DNA of 64,000 nt from Neoceratodus forsteri. Its lineage: Eukaryota > Chordata > Ceratodontiformes > Ceratodontidae. The notes below the pieces were generated by a model. The model worked only from the letters and a program-made list of their open reading frames with translations. It did not search any database and was not told where the DNA came from. Location of the stretch: NCBI GenBank assembly GCA_016271365.2, contig CM057453.1, positions 503,043,001 through 503,107,000 on the forward strand, read 5' to 3'. This document shows, in pieces, positions 11,301 through 22,259 of the stretch. Each line of letters opens with the position of its first letter. Within the stretch, counting starts at the first letter, position 1. A program made the position numbers and the translations under genes.

Positions 11301-12275
11301 GGTTTGCCTCTGTTCTTGTCTTAATTTTAAAGAGCACCTTTCGTGATGGTCCAAAAAATTACAGTTTGCAGTCGATTCTATGCAATACTAGATCGGAAAC
11401 ATTTTGTGCATTTGTTATTTTTGGTCAGTGTTTACTGTTCCTCCATATTTTTGAGTCCTGCCGTACTTGTCTTCGCTGTTCTGCTGGTGGCTCCCATTGA
11501 TATCACTGTAGGGCAGAGAGGAGTGACTCACAGTGTGCAGTACAGTGAAGCTGCAATAGTTTTGCTAGGGGAAAACGTTCAGTAGTAGGTGTATATACTG
11601 TGCCCATCATTGTCCCCCCCTTCCCCAAAACACCCTATTAGCAATGCATTATATGTCCACAATAATGCCTTGTCCGTATGTTATGCTGTAAAAGTGATTT
11701 ATTTTGTGCCTAAGAGACAAAGCATAGGGAATCAGTAGAGTAATTTGCTGTCAGCCCATGGATAAGTTGTACTACTGCCTTAGTACCTTGTATCCTGTGC
11801 AGGCTGTATTCCTCCTTATCCTTGTAATAGCGGTACTTTTGTCTAGTGAACCGCCAGTCCATCATCGTGACTGAAAATCTGTGTCTGTTCCTCCGCTCTG
11901 TGCCCCCCACCCACATCGGCATGGCATCGAAGAACCATGAACTGAAATTTTGGTTGCATGTAATGTAAAGTCTGTATTTGACTGTAATATAAGTTATAGG
12001 TCCACAGTAGAGGTAGTTTCATAAACCAAGGGCTATTTCCAAGAGAAATTCTTGTTTTAAAAGAGAGACCAGAATTCTGTGCATGCTCACGGAATCTCTA
12101 TGAAAGCCCTTCCTTAATTACCTACTCGATGGCCAGTCTGGGAGCATTCCAGGCAAAGTGCTCTAAAAAGGAGCTAAAACCAATGCTAGCTGGCATCAGC
12201 AGAACTCTGTTGGCACGACATTCTTTCCTCAGATTGACTCTCACATTTTGTTAATTGGTATTAAGGTTAGCAGTT
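11301..12275. other. unassigned intronic sequence
   Basis: No element tail, terminal repeat or host exon recognised. I looked here for the p105 exon that should precede exon A and did not find it. Confidence 0.4.
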
Positions 12276-12279
12276 TTAA

Positions 12280-12352
12280 CCCTTGCCGGACCGCAGTCTG
12301 ATATATCAGTCCAAAATTCATTTACTTTCTAATTCTGTTGGCAGCCTAAGGG
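12280..12352. mobile_element. 73-bp piggyBac-like MITE
   Basis: A very short element lies between two TTAA tetranucleotides (12276-12279 and 12353-12356). Its ends are CCCTTGCCGGACC and, inverted, CCCTTAGGCTGCC, resembling the CCCTTTGCCTGCC-type ends of piggyBac elements. A small hairpin (GACTGATATATCAGTC-like) is central. The TTAA target site supports the family, but the element is close to the minimum size for a convincing call. Confidence 0.45.
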
Positions 12353-12356
12353 TTAA

Positions 12357-13220
12357 AATGCTGTCCATTCCTTTTCACATACAACTGAGGCTTATTCAGA
12401 TACTGATGTCAAGAAAAATCTTTCCTTGTCACATCACAGTCTGTTGCTTTAGAAATATCAGCAACGTCAAAAGTAGGGCCTTTTCATGCCAGCTCCAGAG
12501 TACACCTCAGCTGCAGATGAACTGTAAAGGAGAAAGCTCCTGTTTTTTCTTTAGTACTATCGGTAATTAAAATCTGTTTTTTATTTTTATTTTTATTTTT
12601 TTGGGGGTGTAGTGTACCTTAAGTTTGTTGATGCCAGCAGTCAGTTTTTGCTGGTGGCCAGACTGCCCTCTCCCCCGCCAATTAAATGGAGCAACTGCCA
12701 TGTTAAATATGCAGTAAGACACTCCAGGATGTTCATAGTTGTGCTACAACCACTTGCACTAGGGTTGTAGTAAGGCTTTCCACCCCTGGAAGCGTCGTTG
12801 TGGCAACTATCAACACCCTGGAGTTTCTTCCTGGGCTTAAAATCCTTGGGCAAATAGAATTTTCAAAAGGTTTCAGCTGCCATTTGTTTTTCCCACTTAG
12901 TGAGACAACTTTATAAGCCCCCACCACCACCACCACTGTCCTTACTGCCTTGAAAAAATAGGCTGCCTGAGTAAGGCTGAGACATACTGTTCATGTATTT
13001 ATTACAGATTTACAAAAAATCATTCTGTCTGTTCCAGCCTGCCTGATCACATGCTCCCGCCTCCCCCCCTGCTCACTTTCTGGACCCTGGTTGCTAACAC
13101 CTGCTTCTTGTAAAACACCTCAGATGGAATAAAGTCACACTCTGCTGCATCACATGTAGCTTTAGCTTGCACTAGTTTAGTGTTTTACTGTAAACGGCAT
13201 TTCTGGCTTGCGCAGACTAT
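12357..13220. other. unassigned intronic sequence with a (TTTTA)n run
   Basis: A short TTTTA-type simple repeat is at about 12577-12600. A small inverted pair (GTTGTGCTACAACC and GGTTGTAGTAAGGC) lies at about 12735-12775. Nothing else is recognised. Confidence 0.4.
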
Positions 13221-13389
13221 CAGACTTATGAGCCATGTCTTCACTGCAGCACTCCTGGCCTTTTTGGAAGGTAAACTCAAAACAACTGTTAGGAAGTACT
13301 TTTTTACAGAGGTGGACCCTTGGAACAGTATGCTACCGGAGATAGGATAGACAGTATAGTCACCTTAGCAAGACAAATTGATAGTGTGG

Positions 13390-13390
<1 letters not shown>

Positions 13391-13449
<59 letters not shown>
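13391..13449. repeat. (GT)n(AT)n microsatellite
   Basis: About 15 GT units (13391-13420) pass directly into about 14 AT units (13421-13449). The run abuts the 3' tail of the minus-strand SINE at 13450-13640, so it probably grew from that tail. The open frame across it is an artefact of the repeat. Confidence 0.9.
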
Positions 13450-13452
<3 letters not shown>

Positions 13453-13640
13453 GTCTTTGGTAACCAGGTAGGCCCACTAGGCACAAGTGCCTGTTTTCAG
13501 GGGCGACCTGGGAGCACTGGGTGGTTAAGTGACTTGCTCAGAGTCGCACAGTATGCAAGTGGAGGCTCTGAGAATCGAACTCTGGTCTGGTCTGCTGGAT
13601 GTACCAAGCTCGTTCTTCTAACCTCTAGGCTATACTGCCG
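13450..13640 (-). mobile_element. CORE/MIR-type tRNA-SINE
   Basis: On the minus strand the head looks tRNA-like (AGCCTAGAGGTTAGAAGAAC as A box, GAGTTCGATTCTC as B box). A middle segment contains GAGCAAGTCACTTAACC, the hallmark of MIR/CORE-SINEs. The 3' part contains CCTGAAAACAGG and then TTACCAAAGACTAAAT, the tail also seen at 19805-19877 (another SINE) and at 21578-21643 and 24723-24798 (LINE fragments). It is inserted in a CR1 3' end. Confidence 0.7.
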
Positions 13641-13712
13641 GCCCACGGGTATAAAACCCAGGCAGACTAGATGGACCACATGGTCTCCTTCTGCCGGCAA
13701 AGTCTATGTTCT

Positions 13713-14825
13713 CCTGCTGGTTCACTTGGTCACTCATCTGCTGGCACCGACACATCAGGAGGGCTTTCGTTCCAATGTCATCTCATAGAACTCCTTTTTT
13801 TTTTTTTACAAAAACTTTCACTGTAAACAAATAAAATCACTTTCCAGCACTCAGTCTGCATTACTTTATCTGCGATGATCTTTGCTTGTCTCGTACCCAA
13901 CTGGTGCTGCCACCAAGCACTTGGTTGTTATTGTTCCCACTAACACTGCTGCCTTCAGATCTTAACAAAGTGACAGTCGGGGGGAGAATTACTGTTGCTC
14001 CATCAAGAGCATTTCTAACTTTTCTATATCTATATATTAAAATCATTTGCCAGCACGCTCTACGCCAGCGTTCTGATTGCAGTGCCACTTCCAGTTCTGC
14101 CTCACGTCCCTGCACTGTGGCTGTAACAAAAAATAAAGCAATTTATTTTATATTATGTCATTCTTGGTTCACAACAGCAGCTAACACATTTACTCTCCAG
14201 CCTCATCCCTCCCACACAAACAGCACTTAAAACTACATCTAAGAAAGCCTACTCAGGACAAAAGTCCTAATGTCAAGTGTCTTAATTCACACGCCATTAC
14301 ATCTTATTGCTTACTTAGCAGACTGGAAGTGAAGAGACCTACTGGGTGCCATGCTGCTGATCTTCTAAAGTGTGGAAAAGTGGAAGGACTTGTCTGAGGG
14401 CTCTTTCTCTCTTCCTTCACATTATTCATCATTACCAGTAGGAGGATTGTATTAATTACCTTCACTGAAACATGTCTAAAAAAAAAAATGAAAATAAATA
14501 GTACGCTCTCCAAAACAGCAGCATGGCATCCCTTTGATGGCTTCACTTTTTTCTGTCAGTCAGTGCTTTAGTTCTTTTATAGAACTCTGTGGTTGCACAG
14601 GAGAGGAGAACAGGAAGCAGTGTGGTAATGGTAGAAGAAGAAACGGTTCTGAGTTTGGTCAGTAGTTTGCCAGTGCGTCCTTGTGCTGTGGTGGAAGCCC
14701 AGAGTCTAAGAGTGTGTGGTCTGCAGCAACAGGTAAGGTGTGTTGGAAACCTGAGACTGTGAGAGATGTACAGCAGTAGCTGTATTGGCCAGATTGGAGC
14801 CATTTTTAAAACACTGTGGTGAAGA
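13713..14825. other. unassigned intronic sequence
   Basis: No recognisable element or exon. It ends where the AT-rich tail of the minus-strand LINE begins. Confidence 0.4.
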
Positions 14826-17800
14826 AATTTTATTTATTTGAAAATTGATGACCGGGAACAGCACACTGAGCCAAGGCTCATTTCTTGGCGCAATCCAGGG
14901 GAAGGGTACAGGAGAGGCAAATACATAGCGCAGACACAGTACACAGTTAATACAATTACGTAGAGTTGACTCCGTTCACAATTATAGTGAAGTGGTATAG
15001 AGTACATGATATAAAAATGGAGTAAGTGTCATAAGAGTAAGCAGCAAAAATCAGGCATTTCAGCTCCACCTGCACTAATGTAGGAGGCTGATGTATGGGA
15101 GGCAGTCAGGTAAGGAGAAAACAGGAGTGAGGGGGAGAGAGAAGGAGTTTCATTTGGTACCGGAGGGAAACGGGGGAGTAAGTGAAATGGAGGGAGGATG
15201 GGAGTAGGTTCCAGAGTGAAGAGAGATGATATGAAAAGGCTGATTGTCCAGCAGAGGAGCAGGGATAAGGAATGGTGAAAGTGCGCAGATTCCTGGAGCG
15301 GAAGGAGCAGAAGCCAGAGGGGATGGAGCAGAGGAGTGAGGAGAGGTAAGATGAAAGGAACCCAAATTAGTATTTGGATATGAATGAGGTACAGTGGTTC
15401 TGATGACATGAGAGAAAGAATGGATACGGAGGAGTAGAGTGAGTAGTGGTGTGTACGAGAGCAGGAGCTGGTAGCAAAATGACAGAAGGAGTTGCAGAGA
15501 GTGTCCAGTTTGGCCAGGAATGTGGAGAGAGTGGTGCCATAGACCATGCCTGTGTAGTCAAAGACCGAGAGCACCATTTTGGAGACAAGCTCATGGCATA
15601 CCCGCGGAGGCAGACAGTTTTCATTGCAGTACAAGGCACCAAGTTTAGGGCGGAGCTTGGTGTGATGGTGTCATTGTGGGCAGAGATAGCCACACACCGA
15701 GGTATTTGAATGAATGAACCACTTCAAGAGGGGTACCATCCAAGGTGAAGCAGATAGGCAGAGTTGGGAGTCAGACCAGATTTTGGCGGGTGTCAAAGGT
15801 CATGGACACAGAGTTTCTTTTTTGTGTTGTCCCAGAGTTGGATAGATTGAAACCAGCACAGGACATTGTGGAAGTCTTGCTGGAGCAGACCTTCCATGGC
15901 AGTAGTGGAGGGACCAGAAGTGTAAATGATTGTCATCTGCATACATGTGGATATGTGAGTTGGCACAAGCTGTAGGAGCTCATTAAGGAAGATGGAGAAC
16001 AGGATGGGCACGTGGGACCCTGGCCTGAATAGGAAATGGAAGTGACAGGGCACTGCCAGCCTGTACTGACAGTAGACAGCCCAAGAGGTAAGAACAGAAC
16101 CAGTCAACAGCAGGAGTTCAGAGGAGGATGAGACACAGAGTCAAAGGCCTTAGCCAGATTGATTAACATGGCAGCTGTGATGTGCCCCTTATCCATCCCT
16201 GAGAAGAATCAGTTACACGTGGCAGGGAGGAGATGGCAGAGTGATGCTTCTGCAAGCCAGACTGGAACAGGGAGAGGAAATTGGTGAAAGAAAGAAAATT
16301 GGAAAGTGTAGTATAGACAAGCTTCTCTTGCAGTTTAGCAAAGGAAGGGAGGAAAGAGGGAGGAGATTGGCTGGAAGTTATCTGAGGAGGAAGGGTGTCG
16401 CCCTGTGGAGTGAAAGAACTTTGACCAACTTCCAGAATTGAGGGACAGCACTGAAGGAGAAGGAGAGGTTGAGCAGCTGAGTCAGTAGATGTGCAATGAA
16501 AAGTGCAGAGATTTGGATTAGTTTTGGATGCAGTCTTTCAGGAGTGGATTGGCACAGGTTGAAGGAGTAACGGGCAATGAGATTTTCCTGGGTAGTAACA
16601 GGAGGAAGAGAAAACCAGTGGGAGGGCACAAGAGGGGATGTGAGGAGGAGTGTAGAAGGCTGGAGGATGACTGGAAGGGAGAGCACAAGTGGTAAAGAAC
16701 TCAATGAAATGAGCAACAGAGGAGGGGTTGGACTCTGGTGAACCATTTACCAAAAGGACCAGAGGGGTGGACTGGGTGGGAAGGACAAAAGGGAGGGAAT
16801 TACCTTCCTGAACTTTGAGGGGGTATTAAAGTTGTTCTGAAGGTTGGCTTTGAAATACTGTGATTTTGCAGCCCAGACAGCCTTAGTAGTAGGGTCCCGA
16901 CAGTCCTTTGTAGGAGGAGGTCAGGAAGGGTGTGAGAGAGTTTCAAACATGTCCAAGTGAGATCATGGGACTTGCACTGGTAAATGATTTCAGGGGTGAT
17001 CCAGTGGTGATGGTGATTTCTGACCCGGATTTTCTGAACAGGGCGTGCTTGTCCCATGTGGAGGAGAATTTGGAATGAAGCCGGGTGAAGGTACTGTCGA
17101 TATCCATGGCAAATGGTATGGCTATCCAGTCGGCAGCAGGAAGGTCACTCAAGAAAGCAGAGATACTGAGTGAGTGGAGGGACCTGGTTCAGATCTGTTT
17201 CGGGAAGGAGGGTGGACGCCAGATCTTCCTGATGCAGAACATCATGCAGTGGTCGCTGAAAGCTTCTGGCAGGATTCCTGCTGCTGCAGTATGGTAGGGA
17301 TGGCAAGAGAGAACCCAGTCCAGGAGGGAGTGGTTATTAGAGTGGGGGTTGAGCCAGGTGGGTTCAGTGATAATCTGCACAAAATTTAGGGACTCTGCCT
17401 TGTGGAAGGTCAACCTGGAGGCTGGGGAATGCCAATTAACACAGAAGTCCCCTTGCAAGATGAGTTCACCAGTGGAGGGTAGAGAAGGAATTAACCAGGG
17501 AGGAAGGGGATGGTCTAGGTGAGATGTAGAAAACCCCAATGATGATGGGCACAGTGGAGGGGAATGACAGCCTGACCAGGAGGAATTCATGGGAGGAAGA
17601 TGCAACTTCACTAAAAGCTCTGATGCAAGAGAGGCTTTGACGAGCATAGATGGCAACACCACCCCTATGTTTTCCCCTGTCCTGCTTGAAAAGATGATAG
17701 TCAGGAAGGGTCAGGCTAGAGTCTGGGATCCTGGAGGAGAGCCAGGACTCAAAAGAGATGCAGAGGATGTCGGGTGAACCTTGTGAAATCCAGACTGATG

Positions 17801-18135
17801 GGACGTTGAGCTCCGGAAGAAGGCTCTGAGCATTGAGGTGAAAATATGCTCAGGCCTTCACCAGTTGGGGAGGTGGAGAAGGAGGGCAGGGAGTATTCAG
17901 GGTTGGACTCCACAGCGCTGGACAGGAGAAGGAGTAGAAACAAGAGCCAGAGGATGGAATGAGATTTCCACCCATTAGAGTTGGGGGGAGTACAGGAGGA
18001 TGGAAAGGAGGCGGTGAGGAGGGCACAGTGGAGAAACTCTGGGTTAAGGGAGGGGAAAGGGAGACAACCAGGGTGGATAGGAGGGGAGGAGGATAGAGGG
18101 ATGGACGGGTGAAGTGACACAAGGGCAGCCATATT
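14826..18135 (-). mobile_element. Rex1-like LINE, nearly complete but decayed
   Basis: Read right to left: a hydrophobic stretch followed by a decayed 2A-like motif (LSSAVESNPEYS, about 17891-17926); endonuclease pieces (GGVAIYARQSL near 17640; LQGDFCVNW near 17455, equivalent to 'LGDFN'; FSDHCMMFCIR near 17250); a linker with TWDKHALFRKSG (about 17020-17060); reverse transcriptase pieces (PGSHVPILFSIFLNELL and MQMTIIYTS at about 15910-16030, a weak 'YADDT'); and C-terminal sequence to about 15030. The 3' end has the hairpin GAGCCTTGGCTC (14868-14879) and an AT-rich tail. Many frameshifts and stops are present. It ends about 145 bp before NFKB1 exon A. Confidence 0.75.
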
Positions 18136-18280
18136 ATGTGTGGGTAAAATAAGGGCTGAGTACTATAACAACAAATGAAAATGCTGTTAGGTGACACTTT
18201 TTTTTTTTACAGCTCTCAATTGTTTTGTAAGTCAGCTTATATTGTTTAAAATAACAGTATTCAATTTCTTTTTATTTCAG

Positions 18281-18395
18281 CGTCTTGCATTTAGGAATTA
18301 TACATCTTCATTGTGATCTGGTGGCCAATCTTTTAGAAGTGGTAGCTAGCATTCCTGGTGATGACATCGTCAACATGAGAAATGATCTTTATCAG
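18281..18395 (+). CDS. NFKB1: NFKB1 coding exon A (ankyrin repeat region)
   Basis: A 115-bp exon with acceptor TTTATTTCAG (ending 18280) and donor GTATAT (18396). The first base completes a Ser codon (AG|C); the exon then reads [20 protein letters not shown] and ends NMRNDLYQ. This is the p105 ankyrin segment equivalent to human 'VLHLAIIHLH...NMRNDLYQ'. In p105 the ankyrin repeats act as a built-in IkappaB that holds NF-kappaB dimers in the cytoplasm and are removed when p50 is made. It joins in frame to exon B at 36009 across a 17.6-kb intron. Paralogous NFKB2 is less similar. The preceding exon, expected to end in a split Ser codon, was not found in the window. Confidence 0.93.
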
Positions 18396-18559
18396 GTATA
18401 TTGGTATAGTTATAGTATTGAAAGTAATTTCTGGACTCCCCACACACATGCGCACTGTCACAAAGAATTACCTCAAAGTGGGACTCCCATCTTATAATCG
18501 ACCTTCATATTTCAAAAATTGAATTCACATTATCTGAAACTATTAAAAATAAGAGTCCT

Positions 18560-20211
18560 GCCCCGGACTGGAGGACCCAGGATTTGAGGAATGGAACAAC
18601 AGAGGGGTGCAGTGTGTAGGGGACCTTCTGAGGGGGAAGGACATATGCTCTTTTCAGGAGCCTAAGGAGACAAGAGGGGTACCCAGTAGTCACTTGTTTC
18701 GATTCTTCCAGGCCAGGGACTACTATAAACAGGTAAGGAAGCAAGGGATGCAGACACCCCCGCTAGAACACTTAAGAGACCCTGGTGTGCAGAGCCAGGA
18801 GAGACCCCAAGGGGATGGTAGGGGCTATGGTCCATATTATTCGAGACAATCTTCGAGATATGAAAAGTAATACTAGAGGCTTGTGGGAAAAGGACCTGGG
18901 GCTCTTAATTTCAGACTGCAATTGGGGAATTATGTTAGAAATGCACATGGGGCTATTACTGTCCAGCAAGTATAAAGAGTCGGCCTATAAATTTACTCCA
19001 TAGACTTACTGCCCCCCGGTGGCCCTACACAGGTATCAGCCGGAAGTGTCTGATATCTGCAATAGGTGCAAAGAACAGAGGGGTACATACTTCCACTGTT
19101 TCTGGGCATGTACCAGATTGCAAATATTCTGGAAAAAGATAGCACAGTCTATGAGTGGAAACATAGGGTCAGACATACCTCTCAACTCAGTTGACCTACT
19201 GTTTGGCATAGAGACGGGAAGGGGAGAGGAGTGGTCCCCATATAGGAAATGGGTCAGGGTCTTACTTTCGCAGGCCAGACAGACGATCCTGAATACCTGG
19301 TTGTCAGCAAGGGATCCCTCCACTGAGCAGTGACGCTCCCTGACTTTAGGGGCTCTGATCATGGAAAAGAGGTCCTATCAGATAAGGAGTAGAATAGAGA
19401 CATTCATGTCCATATGGAACCCCTTTCTGGCAACAGCAGTGTCAGTGGCTCAGTAGGTAGCACACTCGCCTCTGAGGCCAAAAGATCGGAGGGCTGTGGG
19501 TTCAGTTCCCACATCTGGCACTTGAGTTAATATCCCAGTACTGACACTGTAATGCAGCATGAGAGGGGTGCTGCATTTCTGAGGTGCTGTCTTTCGGATG
19601 AGACGTTAAAAACCGAGGTCCCATCTGCCTAGATTGGTGGTAGTTCAGGTGGATGTTAAAGATCCCATGGCACTTATCGAAAAGAGTAGGGGAATTTCCC
19701 CGGTGTCCTGGCCAAATTTCCCTCATTTCACTAAAAATACCACCAACAGCTTAATCTGGTTCAAGGTCAGTTGGCATTCATCTGTATCCCCCTCCCCCGG
19801 GTCGTGCCTGAAAATAGGCAGGATTTGTCTAGTGCACTTACCCGGTCAACAAAAACTAACTAAATAAATAAATAAAAAACATTATCTGTAGAGGAAACAT
19901 TGATTCTACAGGTGGGGACTTAAGATCCCGATGGTGGGGCCATCAGTGAAAAGGGGAAAGGGGTATTCAGACCATTCAGAATTTAAATCCAATTCAAGGT
20001 TATGAACCAGTGAAAGTCATAGAATAATCCTAATGGTTCAGAGAGTATGAGTTACTTGGGATATGTGGACCTATGTAAATAATTATTAGAGTTTTAAATA
20101 ATTATTAGAGTTTTAAATGTACATAGTTGTGTGTTTTTTAATAATGTCTGTAATTGTTTTTTACATGCATAAAATTTCAATAAAAGATTTAAGCAAAAAA
20201 AAAAAAATATA
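18560..20211 (+). mobile_element. 5'-truncated L1/Tx1-type LINE 3' end
   Basis: The + strand has the C-terminal part of an L1/Tx1 ORF2 in broken frames: VGDLLRGKDICSFQE and SSHLFRFFQARDYYKQ (about 18615-18735), then the terminal zinc-knuckle-like part CNRCKEQRGTYFHCFWAC (about 19056-19110) and IFWKKIAQ. The 3' UTR resumes after an inserted SINE and ends in AATAAAAGATTT and an A-run (about 20195-20207). It is flanked by a 12-bp duplication with one mismatch, AATAAGAGTCCT (18548-18559) and AATAAGTGTCCT (20212-20223), so both ends are defined. Confidence 0.8.
19438..19877 (+). mobile_element. tRNA-derived SINE with conserved central domain (V-SINE-like)
   Basis: The tRNA-like head has an A box around TGGCTCAGTAGGTAGCAC (19445-19462) and a B box GGGTTCAGTTCCC (19498-19510). 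The central part contains GCTGTCTTTCGGATGAGACG (19584-19603) and GATCCCATGGCACTT (19660-19675), a domain widely shared by vertebrate V-type SINEs. The tail from 19801 (GTCGTGCCTGAAAATAGGCA...) matches LINE fragments at 21575-21643 and 24720-24798. It sits inside the L1/Tx1-type fragment. No target duplication is evident. Confidence 0.75.
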
Positions 20212-20433
20212 AATAAGTGTCCTTGGGCCTAATTGCAGTAGCTATATCTCTGGGTTGTAGCTGTTCCCAAAATGTAAACCAAAAAGCGAGAAACACACAA
20301 ATGCACTATCATCTGTATTTCAACTATATGCATATCACACTCCTGGAAATAAAAACTGAAATTCTAATGTGTGTGGCTTCAGGGTGTGTATTAAGAAAAG
20401 ATGAATGCCTTTATGATCCCCAGGCTTCCAGCT

Positions 20434-20510
20434 GGCCTGTTAGCACAGCTGGTATTGCAACAGAATGGTATTCCTAGCCGGCCTGGGTTCAAATCACAGT
20501 AAGGGCACTT
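20434..20510 (+). repeat. tRNA-like segment (SINE head)
   Basis: GCCTGTTAGCACAGCTGGTA (A-box-like) and GGGTTCAAATCAC (B-box-like) are spaced as in a tRNA, but the cloverleaf cannot be closed convincingly. It is more likely a truncated tRNA-SINE than a functional tRNA gene. Confidence 0.4.
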
Positions 20511-20597
20511 AACTTGTTTCTCACTTCTAAATTGTATTTCAAACATATGCACACCGCATATCCATGGAATTTACTAATCAGTGAAGTTCTGTCCTAG

Positions 20598-21110
20598 ACA
20601 GGATGGAAGCAGTCCAGAGGAGGGCAACTAAAATGGTGCAGGGTCTACATCATAAACCATATGAAGAGAGACTGAGAGAGCTTAATATGTATACCCTTGA
20701 CGAAAGGAGGGACAGGGGGGACATGATAGAAACTTTTAAGTACCTCAAGGGAATCAACAAAGTCCAGGAGGGTAGCATCTTTCAGAAAAAGAGATGTGTA
20801 AGGACAAGGGGGCACAATTTAAAGTTAGAGGGGACAGCTCAGGGGTAATGTGAGGAAATTCTTTTTCACGGAGAGAGTGGTGGACGCATGGAACTGCCTT
20901 CCTGGAGAGGTTGTGGGGTCTAAAACAGTGGAGGAATTCAAACATGCATGGGGCAGACATAAGGCAATTATAGTGGGGGGTTGCAGGAAATAGGCTGTTG
21001 GTTAACTAGAATCTGCAGCTTATCCAGTAGGTAGGGAAATGGGCAGACTGGGTGGGCCAAGTGGTCCTTATCTGCCGTCAAAGTCTATGTTTCTATGTTT
21101 CTATATCAGT
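20598..21110 (+). mobile_element. CR1 LINE 3' end
   Basis: Begins in the C-terminal coding part of CR1 ORF2 (MEAVQRRATKMVQGL, then ETFKYLKGINKVQEGS, RTRGHNLKL) and ends in the family's 3' terminus, GGGCCAAGTGGTCCTTATC followed by two TCTATGTT units (about 21085-21105). It is strongly 5'-truncated and parallels 57300-57804 closely. A stop at about 20846 interrupts the frame. Confidence 0.85.
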
Positions 21111-21129
21111 GCATATAAATAAATGTCAA

Positions 21130-21643
21130 ACTTAAATATGGAGAGTTTGCCTTCTCCTCCAGTGCCACTAAACAATGGAATAACATCCCACCTTTTATTT
21201 GACAGTGTCAATCGGCCGACACCTTTAGAAGTTAAATCTGCTCCTTCCTGATTCAGCATTCCAAATGTGCTTGCTCCCTAAATACCTTCCTAACTGGACC
21301 AACTCCCCCCCTTCACCATTATGCTCTTAAGACCGCATGTCTACACCTCCCCGTAAATTATCCTTGCACCCTAGAACATAAGTCCCCACCTCTCTAGACT
21401 CTTGTTTTTAAGAATGCTCATTGTTATGATGTAATTCATAATTCTGAATCCCTGTACTGCTTGTTAGATTTATTCAAACCTGTTTATTGTGTACTAGGCA
21501 TTATTCTGTTCCTTTCAATTTGTAATCTCTCTCTCTTGCTGACCTTGTACTCTTCTGCTTTGTATCCTCTTGGGTCGTGCCTGAAAATAGGCAACTGTCT
21601 GCCTAGTGCACCTTACCTGGTCAACAAAAACTAAATAAAAAAG
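21130..21643 (+). mobile_element. LINE 3' end carrying the SINE-type tail
   Basis: Starts with the end of a reverse transcriptase C-terminus (SFAFSSSATKQWNNIPP, about 21139-21203, then QCQSADTFRS), followed by a pyrimidine-rich UTR. It ends with TGCCTGAAAATAGGCA (21578-21593), CTTACCTGGTCAACAAAAAC and an A-rich run. The same tail closes the two SINEs at 13450-13640 and 19438-19877, so this LINE family is the likely source of their retrotransposition machinery. Confidence 0.65.
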
Positions 21644-21956
21644 TCTGTTAAATGTTTTGTTTATATAACTGAGTTCAAAAGTCCATTTGAACTCCAAGGT
21701 AGTAACAACAAACTCCAAGCAGTATTTGCTGAAGAAGTCAAACATTTAGAGAAACGTCCAGTGTAAATTTTGTTTTCACTGGTATATGGGTTGTTTCCTG
21801 ATTTTCTCATCAATGTAATCAAGATAGATAACATAAATTATACTCCACTGGAATTACATCCTTTGCTCTTATTACCATTAGGGTGCATGGCTTTCCTACT
21901 GACCTCTAGCAGTTCATCAAGTTATTATTTTTACAATGGTTACAAACTTTTATTCT
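21644..21956. other. unassigned intronic sequence
   Basis: About 310 bp of AT-rich sequence just left of the DIRS terminus. No feature seen. Confidence 0.4.
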
Positions 21957-22150
21957 AGGGATGTGGATATGTTGTTCTTATCCACACTTGTTGGCATGCC
22001 CCTTTCTCCTTCAATTCTTGATGGAAGGTCTTCAAGCTGGCTCCTCCCACCCACCCAGGTGGTATAACCCTCGGCTCCACCCTATGACGCCAGATCTTTC
22101 TTTCCATTGGAAGATACAGGTTACCTCCTCTCTGCTACCGCATGTTGTAG
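21957..22150. repeat. left terminal inverted repeat of the host DIRS
   Basis: Positions 21957-21998 recur inverted at about 31880-31917 (CCAACAAGTGTGGATAAG... CACATCCCT). Positions 21993-22100, including GGCTCCTCCCACCCACCC and GGTATAACCCTCGGCTCC, recur inverted at about 35505-35620. This is the arrangement expected of a DIRS left terminus. Confidence 0.8.
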
Positions 22151-22259
22151 GCCCTGGCTCTAAAACCTTCAGATCCGCTGAAGATTACGTTCATCCAAGC
22201 TAGCGATTGTAGCTTTTGCTTCTCGATAATGAAAGATAAATCTTTCCCCTGTTTTTGAC

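Larger units (their letters stand above)
13221..13712 (+). mobile_element. CR1 3' end split by a SINE
   Basis: Positions 13263-13345 (GGAAGTACTTTTTTACAGAG and what follows) match the CR1 C-terminal coding region seen at 57549-57600. Positions 13660-13712 (GGACCACATGGTCTCC, then CAAAGTCTATGTTCTC) match CR1 3' ends at 21045-21105 and 57750-57804. The two pieces are separated by a minus-strand SINE and its microsatellite. The copy is heavily diverged. Confidence 0.65.

Noticed and set aside
13378..13788. 136-residue frame starting with a CVCVCV/YIYIYI run
   Set aside because: The start is a translated microsatellite and the rest is antisense SINE and CR1 sequence.
15446..15975. Plus-strand frames at 15446-15709 and 15745-15975
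   Set aside because: They are antisense to the Rex1-like reverse transcriptase region, where the minus strand carries the recognisable motifs.
1..18280. The p105 exon that should precede exon A (ending with a split Ser codon before GT)
   Set aside because: No segment encoding a VQDENGDS-like peptide followed by a donor could be found; it is probably upstream of the window.
19440..19515. Functional tRNA gene
   Set aside because: The tRNA-like part continues into a SINE body and LINE-type tail, and the stems are imperfect.
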